Shown here: piece by piece, positions 46,192 to 57,059 of the stretch
Layout: each line of letters begins with the position of its first letter
Position numbering within the stretch: position 1 is the stretch's first letter
Assembly (NCBI RefSeq): GCF_003255815.1
Contig: NC_037669.1
Coordinates: 118,131,195 to 118,195,194, forward strand
Source of the DNA: Theropithecus gelada
Taxonomy: Eukaryota; Chordata; Mammalia; Primates; Cercopithecidae
Reading direction: 5' to 3'
Length of the DNA: 64,000 bases
The notes under the pieces: generated by a model
The model's database searches: none
Told to the model about the DNA's origin: nothing
The model's input: the letters and a program-made list of their open reading frames with translations, nothing else
Made by a program: the position numbers and the translations under genes

Positions 46192-46440
46192 CTAAACAGT
46201 GACGGGAACATAATTTCCTGTCAGGACCAGTTCCTGGAGTTTTGCACCAACATGATCCCATAGTTCCACATCTAACATTCCCCTCTCAGGAAGCCAAGGA
46301 CAGTGTTCCTCCACTGTCCTGAATAGGGTGACCATATTTTCCATGGGCACTTGAACTCCCCCCTGTTTTAACAGGAGTTTAATATAGCAGAGATAAGCAT
46401 AACGTTTAGACTCTGTGTGACCCATAGTTACCCCGGACAA
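46192..46440 (-). pseudogene. ERV Gag matrix (HML)
   Basis: 82 codons. The internal MGHTES (residue 6 on) is likely the true Gag start because it restores the myristoylation-type MG. It is followed by LLKQGGVQVP and HCPWLPERGM, the HML matrix signature also seen at 3157-3471. A stop ends it before the proline-rich part. Confidence 0.75.
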
Positions 46441-46562
46441 TACACAGACAACTCACCAATCGTCAGGGAGCCAAACAAGCGTTTCTGTGGACCGGAACAA
46501 TGAATGTTTCTCCACACCTACCAAAGGGAATCAGGTTCCCACATGCACCTAGGAAAAAGAAA

Positions 46563-46583
46563 ACCATGTTGGCGTGCCAGATA
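46563..46583 (-). promoter_or_regulatory. ERV primer-binding site, tRNA-Lys-like
   Basis: Minus strand TGGCACGCCAACATGG directly inside the LTR end resembles a lysine-tRNA primer site with an inserted base or mismatches. Confidence 0.5.
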
Positions 46584-47663
46584 TCGAGGGAACCCACCCC
46601 CAATATTTCAGTGTAGGTTCTTTCTATTTTCCATAAGTGTTGGCTGGCTGAGAAATAAAGACAAAGAGTACAAAGAGAGGAATTTTACAGCTGGGCCGCT
46701 GGGGGTGACATCACATATTGGTAGGACCATGATGCCCACCTGAGCCTCAAACCAGCAAGTTTTTATTAAGGGTTTCAAAAGGGGAGGGGGTGTAAGAACA
46801 GGGAATAGGTCACATGCTGCAAAGGGCAAAAAGCAGAACTACTAATAAGGGTCTAACAAAGATCACATGCTTCTGAGGGAACAGGACAAATGGCAAAGGC
46901 AGAACTACTGATAAGGGTCCAACAAAGATCACAAGGCAAAGAACAAAAGCAGAACTGCTGATAAGGGTCTATATGTTCAGTGGTGCACATATTGTCTTGA
47001 TAAACATCTTAACAGAAAACAAGGTTCAAGAGCAGAGAACTGGTCTGACTACAAATTTACCAGGGTGGAGTTTTTCTCCACCCTAATAAGCCTCAGGGTA
47101 CTGCAGGAAACCAGAGCATATCTCGGTACTTATCTCAACTGCATAAGACAGACATTCCCAGAGTGGCCATTTATAGACCTCCCCCCAGGAATGCATTCCT
47201 TTCCCAGAGTATTAATATTAATATTCCTAGCTAGGAAAAGAATTTAGCGATATCTTCCCTACTTGCATGTCCATTTATAGGCTCTCTGCAAGAAGAAAAA
47301 TATGGCTCTTTTTGCCCGACCCCACAGGCAGTCAGACCTTATGGTTGTCTTCACTTGTTCCCTAAAACTCAGTTATTCTCTTCTTTTTCAGGGTTCACTG
47401 ATTTCATATTGTTCAAACACACATGTTTTACAATCAATTTGTACAGTTAACACAATTATCACAGTGGTCCTGAGGTGACGTACATCCTCAGCTTATGAAG
47501 ATAACAGGATTAAGAGATTAATGTAAGACAGGAATAAGAAATTATAAAAGTATTATTTGGGGACTGATAAATGTCTATATTAAAATGAAATCTTCACAAT
47601 TTATGTTCCTCTGCTGCGGCTCCAGCTGGTCCCTCCGTTTGGGGTCCCTGACTTCCCGCAACA
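46584..47663 (-). repeat. 5' LTR of the HML provirus
   Basis: About 1080 bp, ending gcaaca on the + strand before the target repeat. It holds several near-identical units of about 50-60 bp (aaaagcagaactactaataa at about 46828, similar at 46899 and 46945), each with GCAGAACT and a TAAGGGTC run: a short tandem repeat in U3. The family is LTR13- or LTR22-like; I cannot decide which. Confidence 0.75.
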
Positions 47664-47671
47664 ATTCTTTA

Positions 47672-48543
47672 CACAGCCTAGGGCACTCTGCTGTCTGACC
47701 ACTCTGATGTGCTGTCAGTCTTCACTCAGTGCACCACTTATTCTATGATTCCCTCTACAGCTTTCTGGCTTGAATCTGTGGGTCCCTTGTTTCCTGAGTC
47801 TGCCAGGTTAGAGAAATGCAAGGGTGTAAAGTGGCTGATGGGGAGGGGTGGGCCTGTGATGCCAGTGTCGTCCCCAGAGGAGGCTGTCATGTGGCACCAA
47901 AGTAGATGCCTCGTGGGTCCCCTGAGATTTGGGGCAGGGCTCATGCTCCTCCCCATCAATTTATGGCTGTCCACCATCCTGGGTGCCTGGATACTGAGAT
48001 GACTCCAACCTGGTGTCTGTCCTCAGTGAGTTTACAGGAAAGGTGCACACAAACCAAACCTTCCACTTGACATGGAGAGCATGAAGAGGTCAATTGTCTA
48101 TTGAGAATTGAGTAGTAGCGGGAGGGGAGCTTCACAGAGGTGGTGTCTTGAAGGGTGAGGAGTTCAGGGGAGGGACCATTCAAGCCTGAGAGAGGCCACC
48201 AGCTGTGATTCATACATTCTACCCGAGTTTCGTCACTACAAGTCATCCTCTTAGCAGTGTTACCCCAAGATGCCTTACCCGTTACCTTGGCAAAGAAAAT
48301 TGGTAAGATCAAACACTGCCTAACGAGAGTCTCTTTCACACCTTTAATTGACTAGGCTGATGTTTCTCAACTCTCATGTGCAAAAGAATCCCCTGGAGAA
48401 ACTCCCGGGTCTGCTCCAGAGGTTCTAACTCAGTATGCAAAGTTAGGGCACAATAATTTGCATTCAGATGCTGCCGGTCTTTGGACCATCCTTTGAGTAG
48501 CCCTGGACTGGAAACTTGATGGAGTAGTGATAATAATAGAGAT
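47672..48543. other. Intron, nothing recognised
   Basis: Several short open stretches on both strands; none has a known domain. Confidence 0.5.
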
Positions 48544-48562
48544 AAGAAAAGAATTAGTTCTT

Positions 48563-48881
48563 GGCCGGGCGCGGTGGCTCACGCCTGTAATCCCAGCACT
48601 TTGGGAGGCCGAGGAGGGCGGATCACAAGGTCAGGAGATTGAGACCACGGTGAAACCTCGTCTCTACTAAAAATACAAAAAATTAGCCGGGCGCGGTTGT
48701 GGGCGCCTGTAGTCCCAGCTACTCGGGAGGCTGAGGCAGGAGAATGGCGGGAACCCGGGAGGCGGAGCTTGCAGTGAGCTGAGATCCGGCCACTGCACTC
48801 CAGCCTGGGCGACAGAGCGAGACTCCGTCTCAAAAAATAAAAAAAATAAAAAAAATAAAAAAAAATAAAAATAAAAAAAAA
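48563..48881 (+). repeat. Young AluY, Old World monkey-type features
   Basis: Perfect 19-bp target repeats (aagaaaagaattagttctt at 48544 and 48882), an intact 5' end and an (A5-8T)n tail. It lacks 12 bp of the left arm between gagacca and cggtgaaac, and reads gagatccggccactgc in the right arm. I associate both with Old World monkey Alu subfamilies. Confidence 0.9.
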
Positions 48882-48900
48882 AAGAAAAGAATTAGTTCTT

Positions 48901-49264
48901 AAAACCCAGGAGATTGGTTTGACCAGGTGTGCCATTGATGTAGCCTACAAAAAACCTGGCCCTCCCACCTTAGCCCAGTAATATGCAAAGGTGAGTCTAT
49001 GATGTTTGAACACATGGTGTTATCTGGAGGTGGCCATCACACTTGGCACAACTGGTGACAAGGAGAAGATGGCTGGAATCACTATATTGAGTGAAGCCAG
49101 TTTCTAATGGCTGGCATTTGCATATCAAAGCTTGCTGGCCTGGCCCTTCAAGTCACCTTTTCTGTTATAAAAGAGATGGTTCAGGGGTTGTTTCTTGTTA
49201 CAGGAAAATTTCCACCAAGAACCTTTACCCTTAGTATCTAGCTAAAATAATGTCTTAATAACCC
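48901..49264 (-). mobile_element. Third LTR fragment of the ERV1 family
   Basis: Matches 52306-52659 and 62520-62797: caggagattggtttgaccag, then catggtgttatctggaggtggcc-type and catttgcatatcaaagc segments. Only the U3 part remains; the Alu at 48563 lies at its left end. Confidence 0.8.
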
Positions 49265-50865
49265 CTGTATTATCTGTACCTGTTTAGGTGTCTGGTGGGC
49301 AACACTCAAATGTTTGCTGAATGAATTTGTGGGAGCTAAATGATGGGTGTATGGGACATACAGAATGGAATATTATAGACATTGGAGACTATAAAAGGTG
49401 GGGGATGGGGGTGTAAAAAGTAAAGTAGAGGTTCGTCTTCAAAGACTTTCGTCCCCATCTAATTAGGAATAAGTAGTAACTTCTCTTAAAAGCAAAATTT
49501 ATTCAAAGATCTGTGCTAACATTCTTAAGTATCTGCTAACCATAATAAAGAAATCAATATATTTCATGTTCTTAGCTCCCACAATTTAGCCTGAATATTT
49601 TCCCTGGCATGTTTATAGTGGTCCAAGCAAGCATTAGGTCATAGCTGTCCCTCTTCCTTATTTAAAGGTGTTTTTACCTTTCTCAGCATTCCACAAGTTA
49701 CTTCCTCTTCCTTTGTTCTCCTCTGCCTTTGCCTCTTTTAAAAATTTCTAAGTTGCTAGCCAATTGGGACAAATACCAAATGTGAGGTCCCGTTCCAGCC
49801 AATGGAAACCGGACACAGCAGTAGGGTGAACGCGTCAGGATACAAATGACCCTGTCTCCTTTGTTCGGTGTACTCTCGTGACAAAACTGCTGGCAAGCGT
49901 ACCCTTTCTGCAGGAAGTGAAAATGGCCTTGCTGAGTAAATTAAATGTATGTTCAAGTGCTATTTCTTTTTGGCACCAGGGAACAAGCATTTCAAGCAGG
50001 GGTGAGGCTTGAAAAATGACCTATTTGGTACAGTGTTCACTATGCGGATGATGGGTGCACAGACTTCACCACCACACAATATACGCAGGTAGGAAGCCTG
50101 CAGTTGTACCCCTTTAAGGTGTATTTAATATATAAAATTTTTTTAAAATTTATAATGTTTGAATGAGTAGGTAAAAAATAAATATGGACCCTTTTCCTTG
50201 TGGTGGAGTATTTTATCTGTATATTCTCCTCAGGAAGACCATATAATGATCTCAATTGTTGTATAGATATTTGATTTAGACTTAGTTTGTTAGACATTAA
50301 ACAAGTTTATTGTAATTGTGGATCTATTAATAGACTAAACGTTTAGAAGGAGTGACTTGTTCCAATGTCCTGAATCTGTTAAAACAAGAAGCTGCTCCTG
50401 GTGTAGATTTAAACGCTCCATTGTTCGTGATTCCAGATTCTGTCCCAACACACAGTGACTTCCTTCTTGCCTCTGGAACTGGCAGGCCATCCTGTCTTGT
50501 AATGCCTCAGGCCAAGGAGGGACTGAGCTGCATTAACTTGAAACTGCTGGCTGTAGAGACTTTGGTACTGATGCTAATTTTCTCAGACACTGTTTATGTA
50601 GGCAAACCGTTCCTGCTAACCAGCCCAGCAGATCAGCTGGCAGAGAGAATGTGCTGCCAGTGGGGTAGAATTTGGGATACATTTCATGACCTACTTCCCC
50701 TCCCTACCCTGATTTTAAATCTTTTTATCTTAAATGCAGCAAAACCTGTGTAATAGGAGAGGTTTCTGTTTAAAATAATGACAGTGTTTAATCAGAGCTC
50801 TGATTGATAATATTCAGAGCAGTGGGTCAGGATCAGTCGAACTTTTGAGAGTTCTGGTGCTTGCT
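49265..50865. other. Intron, nothing recognised
   Basis: An open stretch of 133 codons (50352-50753, +) lies in non-repeat sequence but has no domain I know. Low-confidence coding value. Confidence 0.4.
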
Positions 50866-51170
50866 TTTATTTTTATTTTTATTTTTATTTTTTGAGATAG
50901 AGTCTTGCTCTGTTGTCCAGGCTGGAGTGCAGCAATGCCATCTCAGCTCACTACAAGCTCCTCCTCCCGGGTTCATGCCATTCTGCTGCCTCAGTCTCCC
51001 CAGTAGCTGGGACTACAGGCATCCACCACCACGCCCAGCTAATTTTTTGTATTTTTAGTAGAGACGGGGTTTCACTGTGTTAGTCAGGATGGTCTCTATC
51101 TCCTGACCTGGTGATCTGCCTGCTTCGGCCTCCCAAAGTGCTAGGATTACAGGCGTGAACCTCCCCCTTG
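50866..51170 (-). repeat. AluY-like
   Basis: Inverted Alu with (TTTTTA)n head. The 5' end is degraded into a C-rich run (ccccttgccccccctccccc). gcttgcttt flanks both sides. Confidence 0.9.
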
Positions 51171-52031
51171 CCCCCCCTCCCCCAACCGCTTGCTTTGTCA
51201 CTTAGGGCTTTATGATCCTGAGCAAAATATTTACTTCTCTAAGACCCAAATGAGCATACAATGAGTGTAACATCTGCTGTTCCTATGACAAGTCCTGTGA
51301 CATTCACACAAGTGAAAGTTCAAAAGGTCATCAACTGTAAAGGGCCATTCAAAAGAGTCCATGGTTTATTATTATGTATTCTAAATAGTAGGCAATAACT
51401 TGTCATGATCATCATGTGAATGTATACAAAAGGGTACTTAATTTACTATCTGAATCTAGCTCTTCAGATATCTGTAGATATCTATAAAAATCATTCACCT
51501 TGTATCTTTTGTGTTTATGTGCCATTTAAGAAACCATTTTTTCAAAGGTGGTGTCTAATTTGCCACTTCCTGCACTTTGTAAAAAGCAGATTAACCCAAC
51601 TTCTGGAGTGTCCTGTGTAACACACTTCTGAAGTCACAGGGCGTGAGTGGCAAGCTCTGAATTGTCATATCAAAGAAGGGAGTATGGGAGGTTTTGTTTA
51701 GAAGTTTAATTCTTTTTTGATGCTTTTAGTCAGCGGCTACTTAGAACACTCAAATGAAAACAAATGCTGCTGTCCTGACAATCAAGGGAGGCTTTTAGCA
51801 GCTTGGGTAGTCTCAGGAAGGGTATTTGTTTATGACCTTGTGTACATAAGGCACTGGCAAAAAATTTGGCCTCCAAGACCCAGTTTTCCGAAGGAGCTCA
51901 CAATCTAGTTGTTGTGGTAGGTAACAAAGATGTGAGCACAAACTTGATTTTTTAAAAGTCTCATTTTTTATGTGCCTGCATATGGAAGGCAATGGAGAGT
52001 GAGACAGGAATAGGACCAAGAGAGGTGTAAA
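51171..52031. other. Intron, nothing recognised
   Basis: No gene seen. Weak L2-like sequence at 51890-52015. Confidence 0.4.
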
Positions 52032-52659
52032 TGATATGGCTCCGATGACTGGAGGAACACCAGGATCCTTGGTCTTGTGCCAGTTTAGATAAAACGACAC
52101 AGACACATGTGGAGTGGTTTTAAGGAGTTGAGAGTTTATTAGGCAAGAAAGAAAGAAGGAAGACGAAGACAGCTCCCTGGTACAGAGACGGGGGGCGCGG
52201 GGAGGGGGGGGGATTCGAACAAAGACAAACCCCGTGTGTGGCGGGAAAGTGGCTGCTTACATTGCGATGCTGGAGGAGGTGGTGTCTGGTTTGCGTAGGG
52301 CCCAGGGGATTGGTTTGACCAGGTTGTTATTTACGTTGCCTGTGAAAAACCTGGCTCTCCCACCTTAGCTTTTTAATATGCAAATACGGGTTGCCGTGAT
52401 GTTCTGAAAACATGGTATTATCTGGAGGTGGCCATGACACTTGGCACACGTGATGACAAGAAGAAGGCAGGAGTCACCATATTGGGTGGACCATTCCTAA
52501 CGGGCGGCATTTGCATATCAAAGCTTGCCAGCCTGGCTCTTCAAGCTGTTTTTCTGTTAGAAAAGAAATGGTTAGGGGTTTGCTTTTATTAAAAGAAAGA
52601 GCCTTACCAAGAACTCCTTTTACCCTCTCTATCTGCCTAAAAATTATTTTTAAGTAACA
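52032..52659 (-). repeat. 3' LTR of the ERV1 provirus
   Basis: 628 bp. The + strand starts tgatatggctccgatgac and ends taagtaaca, so it reads TGTTA...ATCA on the minus strand. It carries AATAAA in the form gtttattaggc (52133). G-rich sequence at 52190-52211 in R/U3 has several G runs. It aligns with 62262-62797 along its whole length. Confidence 0.85.
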
Positions 52660-52683
52660 CCTGTCTTATTTCCCCCCTCAAGA
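52660..52683 (-). promoter_or_regulatory. ERV polypurine tract
   Basis: The minus strand just before the LTR reads a purine run with GAGGGGGGAAATAAGACAGG, the primer for plus-strand DNA synthesis. Its place fixes the LTR boundary. Confidence 0.75.
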
Positions 52684-53358
52684 GAAGCAAAGCTAGCTGC
52701 TGTTAGGGGGTGCTGGCTGATGATTCGTTGTGGCTACTTCCTGCTAAAAAGGGGCATGCTGATGAGCAGCAATTGGGTCTTCTCCTGAGGTTGATCTAAG
52801 GATTCTTGGAAGAATGGCGTGTCCGTGTGTGGTTCTGCTCGCAGTACTATTTGGAGTTTGATTGCTTCTAGGCGAAAAGAGAAGTTTTACAAGAAGGTTT
52901 ATAATATAGGGTGAGAATAAAAGCATTAAGATTACCACCATTAGTGGGGGTCTTATAGACCATAACTGACAGTTAAAGAGTTTGGTACGTATTAGTATAC
53001 ACCAATAGAGTGCAATACTGGATTGACTCCACTAGATGTCGCTGTACATTACCAGAAACGTTAACATAAAAGTAACATTTTCCTTGAGAAAAGCATACAT
53101 TTCTCCCTTGACTTGCCATTAGAGAATAACTTTAGGCTTAGGCAATTTTTATAACTTGCAATATGATTGGGAGAAATACGTTACTGGATGTCTAAAATAA
53201 CTTTAGCGTTAATTTTGACAATCCTTTCCTTTAATGATTAAATTTTTTCATGATTTTCACAGACCCTCTTACAACATACTTAAACTTTTCTGACTCATTC
53301 TAAACATCCTTTCTTTAAAAAAATCAGTCATTTCCTTTTAGGACAAGTATTTACCATA
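52684..53358 (-). other. ERV1 3' interior, no clear env
   Basis: Likely the decayed end of env, since it lies before the polypurine tract. I see no intact envelope motif. A short open stretch at 52941-52744 includes LLFSPYIINLLVKLL, which may be the end of a transmembrane subunit. Confidence 0.35.
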
Positions 53359-53374
53359 CAAAATCCTTTCCTTT

Positions 53375-53500
53375 TTTTGTTTTTGAAAAAAATTTTTTTA
53401 AATTATACTTTAAGTTCTAGGGTACATGTACACAATATGCAGGTTTGTTACATAGGTATACATGTGCCATGTTGGTTTGCTGCACCCATCAACTCACAAA
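53375..53500 (-). mobile_element. 5'-truncated L1 3' end
   Basis: Inverted L1 3'-UTR end (aaattatactttaagttcta, then gtacatgtacacaatatgc and ttggtttgctgcaccc). Target repeat aaaatccttt precedes and follows it. Confidence 0.85.
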
Positions 53501-53528
53501 ATCCTTTCTTTTTCTCTTTTTTTCTTTT

Positions 53529-53827
53529 CTTTTTTTTTTTTTTTTTTTTTTTTGAGACAGGATCTTGCTCTGTCACCCAGGCTGGAGTGCAGTGGTGTGA
53601 TCTCAGCTCACTGCAACCTCCACCTTCCAGGTTCAAGCAATTCTTCTGCCTCAGCCTCCCCTGAGTACATGGGATTACAGGCACCACACAGCTAATTTTT
53701 ATATTTTTGGTAGAGCTGGGATTTCACCATGTTGGCCAGGCTGGTCTGAAACTCCTCATCTCAAGTGATCCACCCTCCTTTGCCTCCCAAAGTGCTGGGA
53801 TTATAGGCATGAGCCATCGCACCTGGA
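53529..53827 (-). repeat. Alu
   Basis: Inverted Alu with 25 T at the head, inserted at the same aaaatccttt target as the L1 scrap. Copies of the target lie at 53360, 53498 and 53832. Confidence 0.92.
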
Positions 53828-54398
53828 CACAAAAATCCTTTCTTATATAAAATTTATTTCTTTATAACCTTTTTTTCATAGCTTAGAGTGCATTATATTA
53901 CCAACCTTTAGTAAAAAGTCCTATTAAACTTAATGATAGTAAAACTTTTATGTTTGCTTTTTATCCGTAACTATTACTCCTACTATAGGCAAAATAACCT
54001 TGACTAAATTTCTCCTGCAATTATTAATCCTGTTATAAGGATGATAATCAGGCAAAATATTACAGCAATTAGAATTTTACAACCACAATTCCACATTGTG
54101 GGTGCCACAGTGTATATAGTTCTATTGCAAATAGTAGCGTGACTATAACAATTTCCACAAGAGTGGCATCGTAAATAATTTTCATTTAAAACTACTTGCC
54201 AAGATATAACATTTCCCTTTGGGGATTTACAAAGTTACAAATGCAATCCCATGTATAATTAAAATTTCCCTGCGAATATGCCTTAAAAAGAAGTTCAACT
54301 GTTTGGTAGCAAATTTTGACAGGAAAGGGTAGAAATGAAAAAAAGTATCTGTTGGGGGAAAGGTGGGACTGAGTAAGATGAGTAGCCCTCACTTTTGT

Positions 54399-54688
54399 TT
54401 TTTTTGAGACAGAGTCTCGCGCAGTTGCCTAGGCTGGAGTGCAATGTTGCGATCTCGGCTCACTGCAACCTCCGCCTCCTGGGTTCAAGTGATTCTTCTG
54501 CCTCAGCCTCCTGAGTAGCTGGGATTACGGCACGTGCCACCATACCCATCTAATTTTCTTTTGTATCTTGAGTAGAGACAGGGTTTCACCATGTTGGCCA
54601 GGCTGATCTTGAACTTCTGACCTCATGATCTGCCTGCCTGGGCCTCCCAAAGTGCTGGGATTACAGGCGTAAGCCAAAGTGCCCAGCC
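54399..54688 (-). repeat. Alu
   Basis: Inverted Alu inside the ERV1 interior; ends ccaaagtgcccagcc. Confidence 0.92.
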
Positions 54689-54689
54689 C

Positions 54690-55690
54690 ACTCACTTATC
54701 TTTTATAATTTTTAGCTTAAGATGTTCTATTAATACCAACTTTCTTGGGTTAAATAAAGGTTTTATTTCCTGGGGTTGGGCTTCTGCTGGTTGTGTTAAT
54801 TCTTGTTGGAAGGGAGCGAGAGAGGTTACATGCTTAGCCAGTTTAGAGGTTTTCTGCCTGAAAACAATCTCTGAACACACTGATAAGTTTTATCCTTTCC
54901 CAAGTGAAAAGCTCGGTGAAGGATTTTAAGGACTTTCATTGGCTGCAGGCTGGCAAATAGAGTTTGCCATCCTGACTGTAGGCATCCTGAGGGCTGAAAA
55001 CTATGGGGCTGAGAAGTGGCCTGTTCTGTTTCTGCAAAGGAATACTGAGGTTTAATTTCTTTTAAAATGGTGCCCTCCTAGATTAGAAGGGCTCAAATGT
55101 GTTAGTGCCTTGAGGCTTCCTTGCCTTTGTATGGCTGCCTGATCAGCTAATCTATTTCCTTTGACCACCTTATCTGTTCCCTTTCAACGTTCTCTACAAT
55201 ACATCCCTGCTGTCTCTCATGGAAGAGAAACAAGATAACCTGCTAATTTCCTGGTGATATTTTATAGGAGATACATTAGTGTTAAGAAAATGCCTTTCCT
55301 TTCAAATGGCAGCACAAGCATGGAACGTTAGGAAAGCATACTTGGAGTCAGTATAAATGTTAGCCACCTTTCCCTTGCTTAATTTAGGTGCTCTTGTAAG
55401 AGCTAATAGCTCAGCCAGTTGGGCGCTTGTGTTCCGGGAGAGTACATACCGCTCCTGCTTTAGGTACTTCTTGCTTCACCGGCTATTTGATGGCTAAGAG
55501 CTACCCCTAGAGGACAGTGATCCTGCCACATTATGTGGGGTGTAAACAGTTAAATTATTTCCTTGGGTTAACTTGGAGGCGTTTCTGACTAGTAGAGCTA
55601 TTATGACAGTGGCTTGGAAGCATGTGTAAATAGGTTCTCCTAACCACAATTAAGGTTGAGAAAAATATTGGATTAGAGTTTTTCCTGAAA
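54690..55690 (-). pseudogene. ERV1 RNase H and integrase remnant
   Basis: From about 55620 to 55330 the minus strand reads an RNase H series: ASKLTQGNNLTVYTPHNVAG, then TSAQLAELLALTRAPKLSKG and VANIYTDSKYAF. Further left there are fragments like GNRLADQAAIQ near 55140. The reverse transcriptase is missing between the protease and this part. Stops throughout. Confidence 0.6.
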
Positions 55691-55850
55691 TGCCCCTTAC
55701 AGTTGTGCTACAGGAAGAGAGGAGGCCTGGATTAGAGAGGAGAAAAGAGAGAGAGTGGGCCTGGTGTTTAGAAGGAGGTCTGCTTCCTTTCCTTCAATTT
55801 CCAGTATCACCCGGAGCTCCTCTGCTATGACAGCAGTTTGAGCCGCCGGA
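55691..55850 (-). pseudogene. ERV1 protease remnant, active site lost
   Basis: The frame shows a protease-like segment (VILEIEGKEADLLLNTRPTL). At the catalytic position the residues are NTRP instead of the DTGA seen in the element at 93-359, so it could not cut even if expressed. It is followed directly by the RNase H remnant. Confidence 0.6.
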
Positions 55851-56190
55851 GCTGAGGTTTGGGCCCCGGGTCCTGTGGGACCATCTGCGAGACTGGCCCT
55901 GAACCCAGTGACCTCCGTATCTGGGGAGAGTTCTGTCTCCATTGGCTTTGCCACAGGCTGGACAGGGTTGAGGTGGCTTCGTCTTGCTGCCTGGGCATTC
56001 CTCTTTAAAATACCCTGGCCTGCCACATTGATAGCAACTAATGGATGCATCTTGGGGCTCCTGGACTTTGCAAGCCTGCAAAGATGCTGCTGGAACCTTT
56101 GTCCTTCTGAGCTTTCTCTTTCTTTTGGGCCTCCTCCTAGTTCCTATTATAAAAGACCAAGTGGCCCCCTGCATGAGGTTCTCTAAGGTG
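55851..56190 (-). pseudogene. ERV1 nucleocapsid remnant
   Basis: Within the open stretch 56174-55794 lies CYQCGRPGYFKEEC, a zinc knuckle with Tyr in place of the metal-binding His, and then CPACGK. A basic KRKRKLRRTK precedes it, usual for nucleocapsid or the end of capsid. The His-to-Tyr change should weaken zinc binding. Confidence 0.65.
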
Positions 56191-56460
56191 CTATTTGGTC
56201 CTATAGTTTGCTTCTGTAGTTTTCTTCTAATATTGGGAGCTGCCTATGTGATAAACCTATCCTTCTGGATGAGCTGTCCCTCCACTGACTCAGGGGATGA
56301 AAAAGGAGGAGTGTTCTGTTAGTGCCTCTCTCAGCCTTTCTATAAAGGCCACAGGATTCTTATCTGGTTTTTGGTCTATTATAGACAGTTTAGGGTAATT
56401 GAGAGGTTTGGCCCTGGTTTTCTGTAGGCTTTCTAAAACGCATATTTAAAAAAGCTTCCT
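56191..56460 (-). pseudogene. ERV1 capsid remnant, C-terminal part
   Basis: Reads LNYPKLSIIDQKPDKNPVAF followed by IERLREAL, the major homology region of gammaretroviral capsids. The 5' continuation is on the other side of the split Alu at 60554. Confidence 0.65.
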
Positions 56461-56567
56461 GGCCGGGCGCGGTGGCTCTCTCCTGTAATCCCAGCACTTT
56501 GGGAGGCTGAGGCAGGCAGATCACCTGAGGTCGGGCGTTTGAAACCAGCCTGTCCAACTTGGTGAAA
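56461..56567 (+). repeat. Split Alu, 5' part
   Basis: First 107 bp of an Alu, from ggccgggcgcggtggc to ttggtgaaa. The remainder is at 60362-60553. Confidence 0.9.
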
Positions 56568-56690
56568 TGGTACTCAACATGTAGGCAATTACAATGCAGT
56601 GGTAAGTATTTGCATATCTAATACTTGGTGAAACTTGGTACTCAACACTGTAGGCAATTACAATGCAATGGTAAGTATTTGTGTATCTAA
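56557..56690 (+). repeat. ~67-bp tandem duplication at the insert edge
   Basis: Two copies (56557-56622, 56623-56690), each with acttggtgaaa, ggtactcaaca, gtaggcaattacaatgca and ggtaagtatttg. The first bases of the unit look like Alu, so the duplication spans the Alu/insert junction and came after the insertion. Confidence 0.85.
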
Positions 56691-57059
56691 AGATAGAAAA
56701 GGTACAGCGAAATATGATATAAAAGATTAAAAAATGCTACCCCTGTATAGGGCACTTACCATGGAGCTTGCAGGAGTAGAATTTGCTCTGGGTGAATCAG
56801 TGAATGAGTAGTGAGCAAATGTGAAGGCCTAGGACATTACTATGCTTTACTGTAGGCTTTATAAACACTGTACACTTAGGTTACACTAAATTTGTTTTAA
56901 AAATTAAGTAATTGCACTACAATGTCACAATGACAACAATGCCATTAGGTTATAAGAGTTTTTAGCTCCATCAGAATCTGTGGAACCACCCTCATATATG
57001 CGATCTGTTCTTGAGCAAAATGCCATCATGCAGCACTTGACTGTACATATATGTAAAAA

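Larger units (their letters stand above)
42802..47671 (-). mobile_element. Deleted HML-type (betaretroviral) provirus
   Basis: A minus-strand ERV bounded by perfect 8-bp direct repeats attcttta (42802-42809 and 47664-47671), so both integration ends survive. Order from right to left: full 5' LTR, primer site, gag matrix, proline-rich gag, capsid, nucleocapsid, dUTPase end of pro, a scrap of integrase, env surface part, and a short piece of the 3' LTR. Most of pol, the env transmembrane part and most of the 3' LTR are deleted. About 4.85 kb remain of an element that would normally be 8-9 kb. Confidence 0.85.

Noticed and set aside
43508..46440. A functional retroviral gene in the HML provirus
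   Set aside because: Every gag, pro and env part has stops, shifts or deletions; pol and the env transmembrane part are missing.
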